Under the pieces are notes generated by a model. It was not told the origin of the DNA. It did no database searches and saw only the letters and a program-made list of their open reading frames with translations. From Wurfbainia villosa (taxonomy: Eukaryota; Streptophyta; Magnoliopsida; Zingiberales; Zingiberaceae): DNA of 64,000 nucleotides. The stretch is taken from contig JAKLTH010000238.1 in the NCBI GenBank assembly GCA_025175895.1, positions 4,588,001-4,652,000 on the forward strand, in the 5' to 3' direction. Numbering within the stretch: the stretch's first letter is position 1; every line of letters starts with the position of its first letter. Shown piece by piece: positions 10,762-22,827 of the stretch. A program made the position numbers and the translations under genes.

Positions 10762-11164
10762 GATTTACCAAACATCGCTCTTTAAGTTTGGAATTAGCAA
10801 AAAAATATTCCATATTTTCATATTTACTAAATAACGCACTTAATTTCCTTTTTACCCTTCAGAAATAGCGTATTTAATTTTCGAACGTGGTACTGAGAAT
10901 TCAAATCCCAACACTACTGTGGTGTTGAAATTTGAATTCCCAGCACCATAGTGGTGGTGCAATCCCAGCACCATCAATGTGGTGTTGGAATTTGCAATTC
11001 CAGCATCACTGGTGCTGAGATTTGAATTCCCAGCACCACATTCGGAAATTAAGTATATTATTTTTTAAAGGTAAAAAGGAAATTAAGTGTGTTATTGGAT
11101 AAATATGAAAGTATGAAATACTTTTTGAGCAATTCCAAACTTCAGGAGGACTGTTTGACAAATT
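10762..11164. mobile_element. MITE with long terminal inverted repeats (family 1, copy A)
   Basis: The left end (TGATTTACCAAACATCGCTC, then AAGTTTGGAATTAGC and CACTTAATTTCC) is matched by the reverse complement of the right end (GTCAAACAGTCCTCC..., AAGTTTGGAATTGC, CACTTAATTTCC), giving arms of roughly 95 bp. The core carries several near-palindromic copies of GGTGCTGGGAATTCAAAT. The same arms and core occur at 60057-60696. No transposase, and the target duplication is unclear. Confidence 0.65.
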
Positions 11165-11351
11165 ACAGAAAAAAAAAAATGAGAGGAAAAGGAGCGATCA
11201 TAAATTTATTAATAAAGATTTTACAAATTAAACCTCCTAAATAAAATTTCTACGTCCGCTCTGGGCAGGTAGCTAAGAGGTGTCATGTCACTCTAAAAAT
11301 AAAAAAATATTTTATAAAAAAATATAATTTCATCTTCTGTTAAAATAATAT

Positions 11352-11480
11352 TCGACGATCAATTTTGAAAAAATCTATAGAGATCATCCTCTGTGTAGAA
11401 GTTTACTATACGGATGGAGTAAGATTTCGACGTTGGATAATCTGTTAGGGACGACGTGACTATGAAGTCCGAGCCAGGGG
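11352..11480 (+). repeat. SINE-A fragment (internal part)
   Basis: TTCGACGATCAATTTTG..., then GATGGAGTAAGATTTCGACG and GGGACGACGTGACTATGAAG match the central body of the SINE at 43955-44338. Head and tail are missing, so it is a truncated copy. Confidence 0.5.
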
Positions 11481-11742
11481 CAGATCTAAGGCTATTTAGA
11501 GGGGGCCACGAGCCCTCTAATTTTAAGTGATTATTATTTTTCACTATAATATTATGATATATATTGTCAAAATTTTATTTATTTATTTTTTAATTAATAT
11601 TATTAGATTTTAGCATGCGGCTCTCCAATATAAAATCATGGATTCACCCTGGTTCGAATTGAACTCTCAAACTGCTTTGATGTAAGTAGAGATGTTAAGA
11701 GATTAATTCGATCTAAAATCTAAATAGCTTGTGCCATATCTT

Positions 11743-12042
11743 CTAGTAACATGATTTTCAAGAAAGAATTGACCTTTTTTCGACGAAGAAACTTGATTCG
11801 ATGAAAATCAGATACAAGAACCGATGAGGCGAATGAGCTCACCAAGAAGATTAGCACGAGCATGCACGACAGAGTTATGGGGTTTCGGCGATGGTGGTCA
11901 AAACCCCCACCGCGCTCGTTGCTCACCTAACCGCAAACCTAACCAGATAGCCAATAGCTAAGAGGTGCCAGGTCGAGTAACATGATTTTCAGAAAAGATT
12001 TGATTTTTTTTTACTGGATTTGATGAAAATCGGATATGAAAA
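11743..12042. repeat. pair of direct repeats, about 75 bp each
   Basis: AGTAACATGATTTTCA followed by GAAAGA-TTGA and ending GATGAAAATC-GATA occurs at 11743-11820 and again at 11973-12042. Motif GCTAAGAGGTG also occurs twice (11271 and 11957), so a larger diverged duplication is likely. It lies just upstream of the gene starting near 12100. Confidence 0.5.
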
Positions 12043-12099
12043 TGGCCGTTTATGTTGTGCTATTATTTATGTTGATTTTTGTCGGAAGCGATCGATCTA

Positions 12100-12363
12100 T
12101 TTTTACTGTGCTGGGCTGCTGCGCCAGTTCGCCCGCCCGCCCTCCCGCTCGCCTGTGCCTCGCGTAGATCACAGCAGAGCAGCGCTGCCCTGCTTCTCAA
12201 GTTATCCGGAACCAAGCAAGCTCAGCGGATCTCTTTTCTCCCAGCTCCAAATCTCGAGCCCTCTTCGGTTCCCTTTGCGGGCGTCCGCTTCAAGAGATGG
12301 TGCCTTTCCCTGCGCGATAGCGCTGGTCGATGATTTGATTCGAGGGGGAACCCTAAAAGGAGG
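12100..12363 (+). other. 5' UTR exon of the PPPDE gene (predicted)
   Basis: A GC- and CT-rich segment, distinct from the AT-rich flank, ends in AGG followed by a strong donor GTGAGTATC at 12364. An intron of about 890 bp with a polypyrimidine-rich start then ends at TTTTCTAG (13255), just before the coding exon with ATG at 13282. A non-coding first exon with an intron in the leader is common for plant housekeeping genes. The exact transcription start is unknown. Confidence 0.5.
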
Positions 12364-13281
12364 GTGAGTATCTTTCTTTCACTCGTGTTTTAGGTTGGTA
12401 CATTTGTGTGCCCTTTTGTTTTAAAACTTTTTGCAGTTTTGGTTATTCTGGCACTGGCTTGCTCGTGATCTGTAAAATACGGAGAAAATCTTCTCAAAAT
12501 CGCTTTTTCCGATGGTTTCCTACAGCTTCGAGCTCGTTTGTTTGTTTTTCTTTTCTTCTTCTTCTTCTTCTTCTTTTTTTCCTTTTCATTTTCTTCTTTG
12601 GCTTGGAGGTTTTGATGTTTTCTGGCAGCAGATTGTGGTATATTTGAAGAAAAAGAGATCGGTTTTTTCCTACAGACATCTAGATTTTGTTCAAACTTCA
12701 AAAGAAGTAAACTTGTCACTCTTGTTTTGCTTGTTTTCTGGTTCTGCCATTCTTTTCAAGTGTTTGAGAGTTTCATCTTCGAGTATCCTCGTGCACTACC
12801 ACTACCAGTAGTCATCTTTTCATCACTGGTCTTTGAAAAGCATGACGTATTGGTCCTCCGGTTTTTCCTGAGTTGTTTAGAGTGTCAACTTCATTTCCAA
12901 TTAGGGCAAGATCTTGGATTCTAGGTCAGAGGATCTCATGAAAATTTTGTGATTCTGAGCTCGCTAGATCCAATTAGCTGTGTTTGATCTTTTGGATGCC
13001 TGTATTGGCAAATTTACTTGGCCATTACTTGATCATCTTTACCATATCTTTGCTATCTGTTCCGTTTTTCTAGGATTGCTTTGCTATCTGGAATATTTTT
13101 TTTCCGTAACTTCAAATTGAGCGATAAATACTTAGTATTTCATGGGAAAATGGCGAGAGATATCTGGATGGTTCTACTAATTGGCTGTCTTTTTTAGATA
13201 TGCTCTTGCTAGAATTGCATAATTTTCTTCTACATTTAGACAACTTCTTTTCTAGCTCTTAGTACTTCTTTTTAAAGGAAC

Positions 13282-16200
13282 ATGAAACTGGGTTCAAAGA
13301 AGGCTTGGAAATCTTTCATGCCTCTTCGGCTAGGCAGGAGATCCTCCTCCCGTTTTTGTATCTTCCCCAAGGTTCGATCAGCCAGTCAAACATCAGGAAA
13401 CACACCAGTTTATTTGAATGTATACGACTTGACACATATAAATGGCTACATGTATTGGGCAGGCCTTGGGGTGTTTCATACAGGCATTGAAGGTACTGTT
13501 TGCTTCTCCGTCCTTGACTTGAATAAGTAGTCCACAGAGAAAAACTACATGGTTGTTAGGTATTAAATTTGCTTGTTTCTTATGAATTGTTTGCATCTGA
13601 AAATTACTATACCTCTTGAAATAGTGTGACTGCTATTTAATTAACTGCATTTAGGTTTGTGAGATCTTTGCAATGTTTTTACTAGTTAAGATACCTATAT
13701 GCAAAATATTTGATACCGTGAGTGCTCAAGATGTTCCTGGCCTTCTTGTACAATTTTGTTATGAAATCTAGTTCACTTTGACCCAGGACTAACAGATTGA
13801 CAATGTATTGAAGTAATAATAAAAGAATATGAACAATGCAATCAGAATTTAGACAAGCTCTTAACATATTGTGAACATATTCAACTAGAGGTTCCTTCTA
13901 TGAGTGGCATCATCAAAGATAAGGCACATCACGTCTTTGCACTTAATTCAAAATTTGGTTGCCGGTATTACACTGGATTCATTGTGTGTCTAGTTATTTC
14001 ACTGAAATTTTTTACATATAGATAACTGAAAGATGCTTAATGTCTTTTGATATTGTTAAGGGAAATTTGAAATCCAGCAAAGCTCAAAAATTAAGAAAAC
14101 AATGCAATCAACATAAGTGATCAAACGCAAGAGAATTTATGTGGTTTCGTTTTGAAACCTACCTCCACAGGGGAGGAAGAGATAATTCACTAGTTGGCTT
14201 TTGAATCATTATCTATATGTAATTCTTGATCAAATTTGTCCTTTATTTACTTTGAACTTATTTTATATTAATGAAAATAGGAAATTCCTAATATTAAATT
14301 TTATAATTGCATTTAATTTAATTTACAAATATTAATTTAAAATTTAATATAATATTTCTATGTTTAGTATATCACTACTATGATAATATGTTATATTAAC
14401 ATGTAATATATATTTATGTAATATAGCAATATTTAATACTGGAAAAATAATCGTGTTAATATATTTATTGTTATTTTAACTTTTTTTGTTTTTGTTTTGA
14501 TTCATTTTGATTAATATTAATTATATTAAATTAATTATACAAGAGTGCAATTGGACAATAAAAAACCTAACCCATGAAACTCTCCTTTGTGAGAATCAAT
14601 AAACCCTAACTAGTAGTTGACAACCGCCATTGAGTGGTACGATGTGCAATTTACTATACTTAATGCATGCCATCCTTGTCATGACCTAGGTCTTATTGTT
14701 CAGCATCACTCCTGGTTAGCGACATATGAAGTTCAACCTAGGCTTTACATCATATATGCTTTCTAGATGGATCACCTTGCGAAGCCTTTCTAATTATAGG
14801 TGGCAATATTAGGCATAACCCAATACATGACATGTAACTCAGCCAAAACGGATTACAAAGACAAAATATGGAAGTGACACAAGAATATAAAGAGTTGGAG
14901 CATGATTCACTATTCAATATGCTTATCAAATAAATGACTTTTCAAGAAAACTTTAACTACATTTTACATCAATAGAAATAGAATTTTTAGATAGTTTAAC
15001 TACATATCAAACAAAATTATTCTTCAAAATATTTCATTAGCTTTTATCGTTCTAAATAGGATTTATGAATCAGTATAACCAGCCTGCAATCCTGATAAAA
15101 TAGGCCAAAGCATGAAATTAGAATATCTCTTTTGTTAACTTTCATAAAGGTGCAAATAAATGATCGTTGTACTATATGTTCTGTGGAATGACACTTGGAT
15201 TAGTTAATTGTTGAATCTATATAAAAAAGAAAACTAGCTTGGTTAGCCAAGTTTGTAACTGAATGCTCTATGGATGGCCTACGGATCCCAATGGTATCAG
15301 ACACGCCTTGATACCATATCAAGCTGGCTTATTTTGCTTCCACATGACCAAAGCCTAGCTCTTTGCTTCTATAGTGTGTCCTTGTTCATAAGTCATAGTC
15401 CTTTAGTTTGGTGTGAATTTTTTCCAATGGGAATAGGGTATTTGCACAAGTCTATTCACAATTGTCTGCTTCTTTGTTGTATGCTATGCTCGGTAGTGAC
15501 AACAACTCACAGTTGTCCATTTTATCTGAACAATTGTTCTGAATTTGAGTGGAATGCTCCTTGATACTTGGTAATGACAATAACTCACCTTTGTCTTACA
15601 TTTGTTTGGATATTTTGGAAGGTCATTACAATTCTTCATTCCACCCCAAACTTTTTGTGTAAAGATTTAATCTATTTGCTGACTTTTTTTCTATTTATTC
15701 TCATTTCTTTTCTTATTTCCTCTTGAGGTTGAGTTTATACCTGCCGTTTTCAAGTTCTTGAAATCTAGGTTTAAAATTTAGAGTTGTGCCATAGTTTTGG
15801 TCTCAGATCAGAATGATTCGGTTTCAGTATCATATCGTGCATTGCTGAAGCAATTTCAGTATTTTTTTTAATTTTTAAATATAACTGTATAAAAGGCAGT
15901 CTGGTGTACGAAACTCTCGCCAATATATACAGTCTTTTCTTGCTTTGTAAGAGACTATTTTCGCAATTCGAGCTCGTGACTTATAGGTCATACGGCAACA
16001 ATTTTACCATTGCACTAAGACTTCTCTTCTTTTAAATATAAATGTATATTAATTAAAAATTAATTTGTTAATATTTTATTATTATATATGCTAACTGTTG
16101 ATATTATATTTCAGGTGTTCGGGCATTGAGTTCATATTTCAATGTTTTCTAATAAGATAATGTCTATTAAATTTTTACACCAGCTAAAAAAGGTACAACT

Positions 16201-19200
16201 TTAAAAGTTATTTAAAAAATAAGTAATTCTTACAATACAAAACTAAATCCAAAATTACTTGAATGCCTTAAATTATTTTTTAAATGTATTTGTAATTTTT
16301 TATTTTTTAAAATTTATTATATTTTGAGAATTATGTTTGGGCAAAATTTTAGATTATTTTAAATTCATATTCAATTTTCAACATATATTAAAAATTTTAA
16401 ATTATTTTTATAAATATTTTAAAATTTATTTAAACGGTTTAAAATAATTCTTAATATTTTATAATTATTAATAATATAAATTTTATAATTAACAGTTTAT
16501 TTATAATAAAATTACCTAATTTAAGAAAATAAAATAAGTTTAAAAAACACCGTGGCAACCCTGCGGAGAGCTGCTGTGGGTTGCGACACCCATTTGTGTC
16601 TCCCGCGGAGAGTTGCCACGGGGTTGCAGCACCCTCCCCGACCTCGTGAGGTCGCGATGGCCTCACGTTCGCGACGGCCTCATGATCGTGGTACTGGTAT
16701 GGTGTTGTTGCCATTTGGGGAGCGAAACGATAAATTTCGCCCGTGCTAATTAGCACGATACAAGATTTTAGTCTGTGCTTGAAATGAATACCTTTTTTTC
16801 ATTACCTAATAAGAGTAGTTGAATATAATAAGCTGTAGGCAAACTATTCCTCATGCGAACTAAAATTTTGGAACATTGACTACATAAAACACAATGGAGA
16901 AAATGAGGTCCATGTAGTCAACCATGTGCAGCATGGCAGAGATAAGTTGATTTTGTACTTAATAGTTGGTGGAAAATAGCTTACTTCATTAATATGGTCA
17001 TAGTTACAGGACATTCACATTCCTTTGCTTCTATGTTCATGAAGTGGTGGTCTGATTTCTGCCTCTGAACAATTATTTACTGCTTTTCATATTATCTCTT
17101 AAATTTCAATAGATACACATTTCTTCAGGCTCATCTCAGTTCTGATCGTATTTGCTGTTGCAGTACATGGGTTGGAATATGCATTTGGAGCACATGACTA
17201 TCCAACAAGTGGAGTCTTTGAGGTTGAGCCTCGCCAATGTCCGGGCTTCAGGTTTAGGAAGTCAATATTCATGGGTACAACTTGTTTAGACCCATTGCAA
17301 GTTAGAGAGTTTATGGAGCTGCAGTCTGTTAATTATAATGGTGACACATATCACCTGATTACGAAAAACTGCAACCATTTCTGCAAAGATATCTGTTACA
17401 AGTTGACTGGTAACTCAATCCCAAAATGGGTAAACCGACTTGCTAGGATAGGTATCTTTTTCACATAAATACAAATTGCGCTTTCTTATAAAATTGTGTT
17501 TTTTAATTGATCATAGCTACCACAGCTTGTTTGTGCAACTATTGTACCTCAAATTGCACACACACACACACACTCATACATAAATGTACCATTTTTCAGA
17601 ATCTAACGAAACAAAGTTGCCTGTTTGTATAATCTCAAAATTTTAATTTAAGATAAATAGTTGTAACTTCCTAGCAGTGAGATGATATATATGGTTTACA
17701 ATCTTATGTAATAGTGTTCATAGAAATAGCTATATATACAGTTTCATCTCATCCTTGCTTTTGTTGATTCAGCTATTAACTTTTGGAAACTGTCTTTATC
17801 TCCTTCAGTTTTACTTCTTCCCTCTTTTCTTCCTACTTTCTTCTTTGGTTAACTTCATTAGGCTTGGATGTAATGGTCAATTTCAACTAGTAACCAATTA
17901 AAGATCACGTCTTCAGAGATTAGTGAGTGGAAATTATAGCTACTTTACTAGGTTAGTATGGTTCAGCCAGTCCTAAACAATCCTAGGATATCAAATTTGC
18001 ATATCCTCCTTGATCTGCAACTCCAGTTGTTTAGATAAATTTATTGAGTTGTTAATCGGTATATTTGGGTAAGTAGAAAGCTGAAACCTTTCCATTCACA
18101 CTGCACCTACAATTTAATATACTTATCAGCTAAATTACCATTCCAATTGAGGTATGTAAGGAAGCAGCAACGACTGTTCAATGCCAACTTCCTCTGCCAA
18201 TGGACATAGATATTCATTATGCTCCCTAGATATCCATGTGTTGCTCTGATTAGAACCAGTGACAACTCTGTGTAATATTTTGTCATACCGATGCTATACT
18301 TGTATAGGGTTCATATGCCGACACAACTACATAGCTTTCAAATGTGCATGTGAGATTGACAATTACTTATGCATTGTGGTACCATTTACGTTGGATACTT
18401 CTTGGTTGGGATACTTGATGTTTTCTGCATACGTTTTGAGTTTCTTTAATCTGATGTATGAATCTAATGTTCACCTTTTCCATGAAATGAATTCCAGATT
18501 TTTTTGCATCCTACACAATGTCAGGAAACCCAGAGGAATAACTGGATACAAACCAAACTCAGCCTTAAGAGATATACAGACCCATAGACTAGCATAGCAT
18601 TAGACTGCTTGGCGATTGAAGTCTTCCATTATGTCTAGGTTTAAGTGACTCAGACAACCATTCATCTAGATTCAAGTGAATTAGATCATTTTTGTCTAGA
18701 TTCAAGTGAATCGAACCATTTATTTGCGTCCAGCCAACCCAGCAAGATAGGGTGAGACCATCCTCTAGAAGAATTTATTCATGTTGTGTGTTATTTAGTA
18801 AATTTCCACTGCGAACCGAGTTGAAGCTTTAGACCTAAAACATTCTCCATCAATCAAAGCTACAGGTTCAAAAACGATTTTCTTTGATATCATTTTCCAT
18901 CTTTTTTAGTCACAAGTACATAATTTATATTTAGATTCATCATTTATTTATCAATTTTATTTGTTTTATATATATAGTATCTACAATTCTGCAGGCTCCC
19001 TTTGCAATTGTTTATTGCCTGAAGCCCTTAAGATAACTGCCGTCCAACATGATCCAGATTCTCAGAGTGAAGATGGCGAGAAAAGGAGGCTCAGAAGTGC
19101 TTTCAGTTGTCTTTCTTCTATTTCTATGCGTCAAAGACAGTTCTCAACTTCTTCTCTTTTATTAACATCCCCTCTGAGAGGCTGCCTTTCACACTGGGAG

Positions 19201-19239
19201 TTAAGAAGATCAGGAGCTATTGCTTTAAAAGAAAATTGA
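13282..19239 (+). CDS. PPPDE/DeSI-like thiol isopeptidase, 247 aa, 3 coding exons
   Basis: Coding exons are 13282-13492, 17164-17451 and 18995-19239, joined at GT-AG introns of 3671 and 1543 bp; both junctions split a codon after base 1. The spliced protein starts MKLGSKKAWKSFMPL, has a basic leader (1-40), then the PPPDE fold: VYLNVYDLT at 43-51, GLGVFHTGIEVHG with the presumed catalytic His66, and KNCNHFCKD with the presumed catalytic Cys140. Family members are papain-like cysteine peptidases with a Cys-His dyad, several of them deSUMOylating or deubiquitinating isopeptidases; substrate is not predictable here. A Cys-rich SLCNCLLP follows at 168-175, then a Ser/Arg-rich tail. Length matches plant DeSI-like proteins. 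The ATG is the first in the exon. The large intron holds a TIR repeat with a nested SINE. Confidence 0.9.
13493..15764 (+). other. intron DNA of the PPPDE gene, no other gene
   Basis: First half of the 3671-bp intron. AT-rich, especially 14260-14530. Short open frames (for example 15274-15564) have no recognisable domain and no splice logic. I see no further exon here: family conservation places GIE directly before VHG across the intron. Confidence 0.7.
15765..16777. mobile_element. TIR repeat family 2, copy 1 (non-autonomous DNA element candidate)
   Basis: It is flanked by CTTGAAAT at 15757-15764 and 16778-16785, a likely 8-bp target duplication. The ends are imperfect inverted repeats: left CTAGGTTTAAAATTTAGAG, right (reverse complement) CACAGACTAAAATCTTGTA, both continuing into TGTGC(C/T)A. 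Most of the interior is AT-rich, but 16545-16720 is a GC-rich block with GAGGTCGCGATGGCCTCA words. It has no transposase. It is homologous end to end with 38932-39754, apart from the SINE inserted at 15892-16029. Confidence 0.55.
15892..16029 (-). repeat. Au-like SINE nested in the TIR repeat
   Basis: It is flanked by a 19-bp duplication TTTTAAATATAANTGTATA (15873-15891 and 16030-16048, one mismatch). On minus it reads as a tRNA-like head (TTAGTGCAATGGTAAAAT, then GTCACGAGCTCGAATTG at box B), a middle with TCTCTTACAAAGCAAGAA, and an end CACCAGACTGCCTTTT. This order and the pyrimidine-rich end resemble the plant Au SINE family as I know it. Moderately diverged. Confidence 0.7.
18631..18723. 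repeat. three degenerate copies of a ~30-bp unit
   Basis: GTCTAGGTTTAAGTGACTC, ATCTAGATTCAAGTGAATT and GTCTAGATTCAAGTGAATC occur in succession in the last intron of the PPPDE gene. Simple local tandem duplication; no function inferred. Confidence 0.6.
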
Positions 19240-21663
19240 AAATATTAGAATCTCTGGACGAGTAGTTTGGTAGTTTCTGAGATCTTTTCCATGTTCGGAA
19301 GCTTGTTATGAATGCTTATCATGGTACGGGAAGATTGCAGCCCAGAACATCCTATATGCTATGCTCCTGCTTTATAAGCTTGCCATGGACAGAAAGGCTT
19401 GACAAAGTCTTTGTTCGATTTCAAAATTAAGGTACAATGCTTTTCTGTTGCTGGGAATTCTGATAGGTAGCTGACTTGAGCAGAATGATTTAATATCCCT
19501 ATTCGCCGAAGTTTCTCGTATGATTTTGTCATACTCGAAACCTATCGCTCTGCTAACATGCCAATCTTTTGGCTGAAAAATCTGAGAGCCTATTAATGGC
19601 ACTGAAAATTGACAAGCCAAAGTTGGGAATGTAATCAGCTATTTTATGCTGAGCTATTCTTCTGTTTACTTTGAAAGTGCTATTGTCTCAAAAGCTCAGA
19701 TTTATCTGGTTGTTCTTTTTGATGATCTCAAGCTTTGTAGAATGATTCAGACCATATTACATAAGAATAACTAGGTACCTTGCATATATCTGTTGCCAAA
19801 TAATTCAGATCTTAATGTAGTTGAAGTCATACTCATGCATTTGCAGATAATCTCAAGACTTTGCATCTCTTCAACTCATCCTCCTGTGTCTTCATTGATC
19901 CTGTCCCAAACTCAAGATTAATTGTTTGCTTAATGGCTAACAGAGCTTGATTAGTGGTGCCATGGATTATTAGGCATGTCTAACTACAGTGGACATTGTC
20001 TATATTGAATGATTAAGAGTTCAATGGCATTAGGATATGTCTCTCCTGTTATAATTTAGAAAAGCCATTTTCTGCCCTCAGGCTACGGTGCAACTGCAAG
20101 CAAGGTGCTTATGTAGTTTTTCAAGTCATGTTTCAATTCCTAGATAATGCAGGATATTTTTTTCAATGGGATGAAAATTCTAAAATGTTGGACTATTTGA
20201 TTGTCAACTAGGAACATTTTGAGATTTATTTTAGTGATCGGTGAAATTTTTTTTATAGGATCAAGTCAATTATTTTCGTGATCAATTCGTTTGAAGAGTT
20301 GAATATTTAGTTGCCAACTAAGAGAAGTTTGTTTTAGCAAAGGTTGGAATATATCAATCTAACGGTCTTTATCAGTTCATTTTTAGGCCATTATAAAGGA
20401 AGCAAATCATGAAGAATTTTTGATCCGAGAGTCGTCGATAAAGAAGAGGGGATTGATCTTTATTATTTTAGATAAATTTTATGTGTTATTATGTGTGGGG
20501 GGGGGGGGGGGGATAGAAAAGCACTATCAATTCTTATTGTATATACACCGTTATAAAAATAATAATTTACTAGCATATAAGAATAAATATTAATGTAGAA
20601 AAGAACAATCAATTTGTAATTAGATTTAAACGAAAATTTCTATTTTTTTTAATGTATTTATTATTAGATTTGCTTAAAATATTTTTTTATATTTATTTAT
20701 AGTTGAGTTTAGGTATCCAAGCTTTTAGTTCAATTAATTCTGAGGACGGTTGATTTGATTATATTGATTATATGGAAAATTGTAGATAATTTAATAGCTC
20801 TGCAATTGTATCACAATTGGGGACCAAATTTAAGATATTTTAGAAATTGACGAGAAATCATTATTATTTGTCGAAATTTGTCTCTCCAAATCAAGAATGG
20901 ATCAACCTTGCTTATAATGAGAAATAATACTTTGCCATTGCATGGGGATGGTGTGTTGATAAATACGGTGTAGAATTTATACAATGAGCAAGGTTCAATT
21001 TTTGTATCAACAAATTGTTTATTGTCTGTGCCAGACTATGTCTTCTATTGCATTTGTTATCACATCAATATCAGTAATCATTTGTAATTTATTTACTCTC
21101 ATATTAGTAATCATTTGTAATTTACTCATATTTATGAAGTTGAAGTGTGCATCCATAATCAACCTCTAATGAAAAATGACTTTTGATTCACAATGAATGA
21201 ATTCACTAATCAATTATTGCATTGCAAAAGTAGATATACGTGCATTTTGTCAAATAATAAAAATACAATAGTTTTCAATAATATATCTTTTGATTGATAA
21301 AGAATTATTTATTCTATTAAATATCTTATTTTTAAGCTAATAAAATAATTTAAGTAAATCCCTCACCTCCGCAACTCTAGGCACTCATGGTATCGTATTA
21401 GACATGCAAACACAACCAAAGACACTTATCGATATAAATATTATTGTATATAAATGCAACCTAAGAAACATATAGTATTACTCTATATTCATTTTGGCAA
21501 AAACACTAATTCAGCAAATATAAGAATATTGTTTCTTCTTCATTTGTATGAAAAATTAAATATTCTATTATATTATTGTGCTTTAATCGCACCAAGATTA
21601 TAGTGTTTTTTAGATAATTTTATTTTGCTTCATCACCTACAATTATTGCATGTGGAGCTTTAA
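19240..21663. other. 3' UTR of the PPPDE gene, then intergenic DNA
   Basis: Sequence after the TGA at 19237-19239 is moderately GC-balanced to about 19900 and probably includes the 3' UTR; I could not fix a poly(A) site. From 20150 it is AT-rich with no open frame that resembles a protein. It contains the G16 homopolymer. Confidence 0.5.
20497..20512. repeat. G16 homopolymer
   Basis: Sixteen consecutive G, preceded by TGTGT. Length is likely to vary between reads or individuals. Confidence 0.9.
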
Positions 21664-21678
21664 TACTATCAAAGTTTC

Positions 21679-22096
21679 TTTTTTTGATAATTCATATCTT
21701 CGATCCGACTAAATTTTTTAAATAAACCGTCCGATTCCACAGAAGTTCTCATCAACCATCAAAATAAATCGAAAAGCACACGTGATAAAAAAATCAACAA
21801 CAAAAAAAAGAGACAATTCGATGCACAAAGCTCCTACCATATAGAGTTCCGAGAAAGGACCACTATACTCAGTTTTATCTTGTTTTATAAGAAACTGTTT
21901 TCAAAATTTAAATTCGTGATCTCTATATCACAAGACAATAATTTTATTATTGTGCCAAAGTCTAAACCGAACAATCCAACGTCCTAAAATTTATCACTCC
22001 ATCGAAGAAAATCTCTATAGTGTACCGTATTTGAGGATCGAATCCTAAATATTTAAGTGACTACAAAGTCTCTTTACCATTGCACCATAGTGAGAC
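21679..22096 (-). repeat. tRNA-headed SINE with perfect 15-bp target duplication, hosting a nested SINE
   Basis: It is flanked by TACTATCAAAGTTTC at 21664-21678 and 22097-22111. On minus it starts GTCTCACTATGG, with a box A match GGTGCAATGGTAAAG and a near-perfect box B GGATTCGATCCTC. It then runs through GACGTTGGATTG to a 3' end with ATTATCAAAAAAAG. The 3' end matches SINE-A copies at 43091-43469 and 44893-45100. An Au-like SINE interrupts it at about 21809-21965. The head differs from that of SINE-A. Confidence 0.75.
21809..21965 (-). repeat. Au-like SINE nested inside another SINE
   Basis: On minus: TTTGGCACAATAATAAAATT (head), ATCACGAATTTAAATTTTG (degenerate box B), TTCTTATAAAACAAGATAA, then GGAGCTTTGTGCATCG and a T-rich end at about 21809-21816. 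The order of landmarks equals that of the copy at 15892-16029. The exact target duplication is unclear. Confidence 0.6.
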
Positions 22097-22111
22097 TACT
22101 ATCAAAGTTTC

Positions 22112-22827
22112 CTTGTATTATACAATTTATGTGATATTATCATCTAAGTATTTCCTACTATTTGATCACTAAAACATTTTCAGAACTCATACCATGAAAA
22201 AAAATATATTTGCATATAATCCATAAAAAAATTACATAAAGTTAAATCACAAAAAGAATCAAATACACAAAATTAAAACCAAATTTTACAATAAAACATT
22301 TGTGCAAAGCAGTTATCAACTAGTTTCACAGATTATGATGTAATCTGAAATTAAGCTGAAACACTAGAACATTTTTTTCCCCAAGAATCTTGACCAGTTG
22401 GGTTTCTGAATCTTTATAACGTTGATCATACAAAAGAAACAATTAATTGTTCAGCTGAATACATGCATGAATCTTTGGAGAAACCAAGATACAAAAACCA
22501 GCTCCTGCTATGATGGTCCTCAGGCCATGGTGGATTGGGTAGAAAAGAACAAAAGTGACTGTTATTTCTAGTAAAACTAATATACATACAACCAAGATAC
22601 CCTAACAAAATGCCCCCTTGAAATAAACAAAGAGGGACTGAGGTACTGGTTTTCTTTAGTGGATTCGAGCCAACAGAAACTAAAACCAATTGCAAGACTG
22701 CATCATGAGTGCGAACAATGCGAATCGTGCAAGTTTGAAGTATATTGAAGCGGTTGATCATTAGCACCTCAGGGATTCAAATATCCCACAATCGAAGATG
22801 ATGAATAATGGAAAATAACTTTGGTTC
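22112..22827 (-). other. myosin 3' UTR and flank
   Basis: Lies downstream of the myosin stop at 22830-22828 on minus. The part nearest the stop (about 22400-22827) is less AT-rich than the flank and is the likely 3' UTR. No canonical poly(A) signal was picked out with confidence. Confidence 0.4.

Noticed and set aside
12390..12719. Lys-rich minus frame of 109 codons
   Set aside because: It arises from a (TTC)n-like tract and T runs in the leader intron of the PPPDE gene; low complexity.
15274..15564. 96-codon plus frame in the PPPDE intron as an extra exon
   Set aside because: The conserved GIE-VHG junction across the intron leaves no room for another exon, and the frame has no domain.
16552..16749. 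Arg-rich frames in the GC-rich block at 16545-16720
   Set aside because: Part of the TIR repeat; the equivalent block at 39615-39690 does not keep the same protein.
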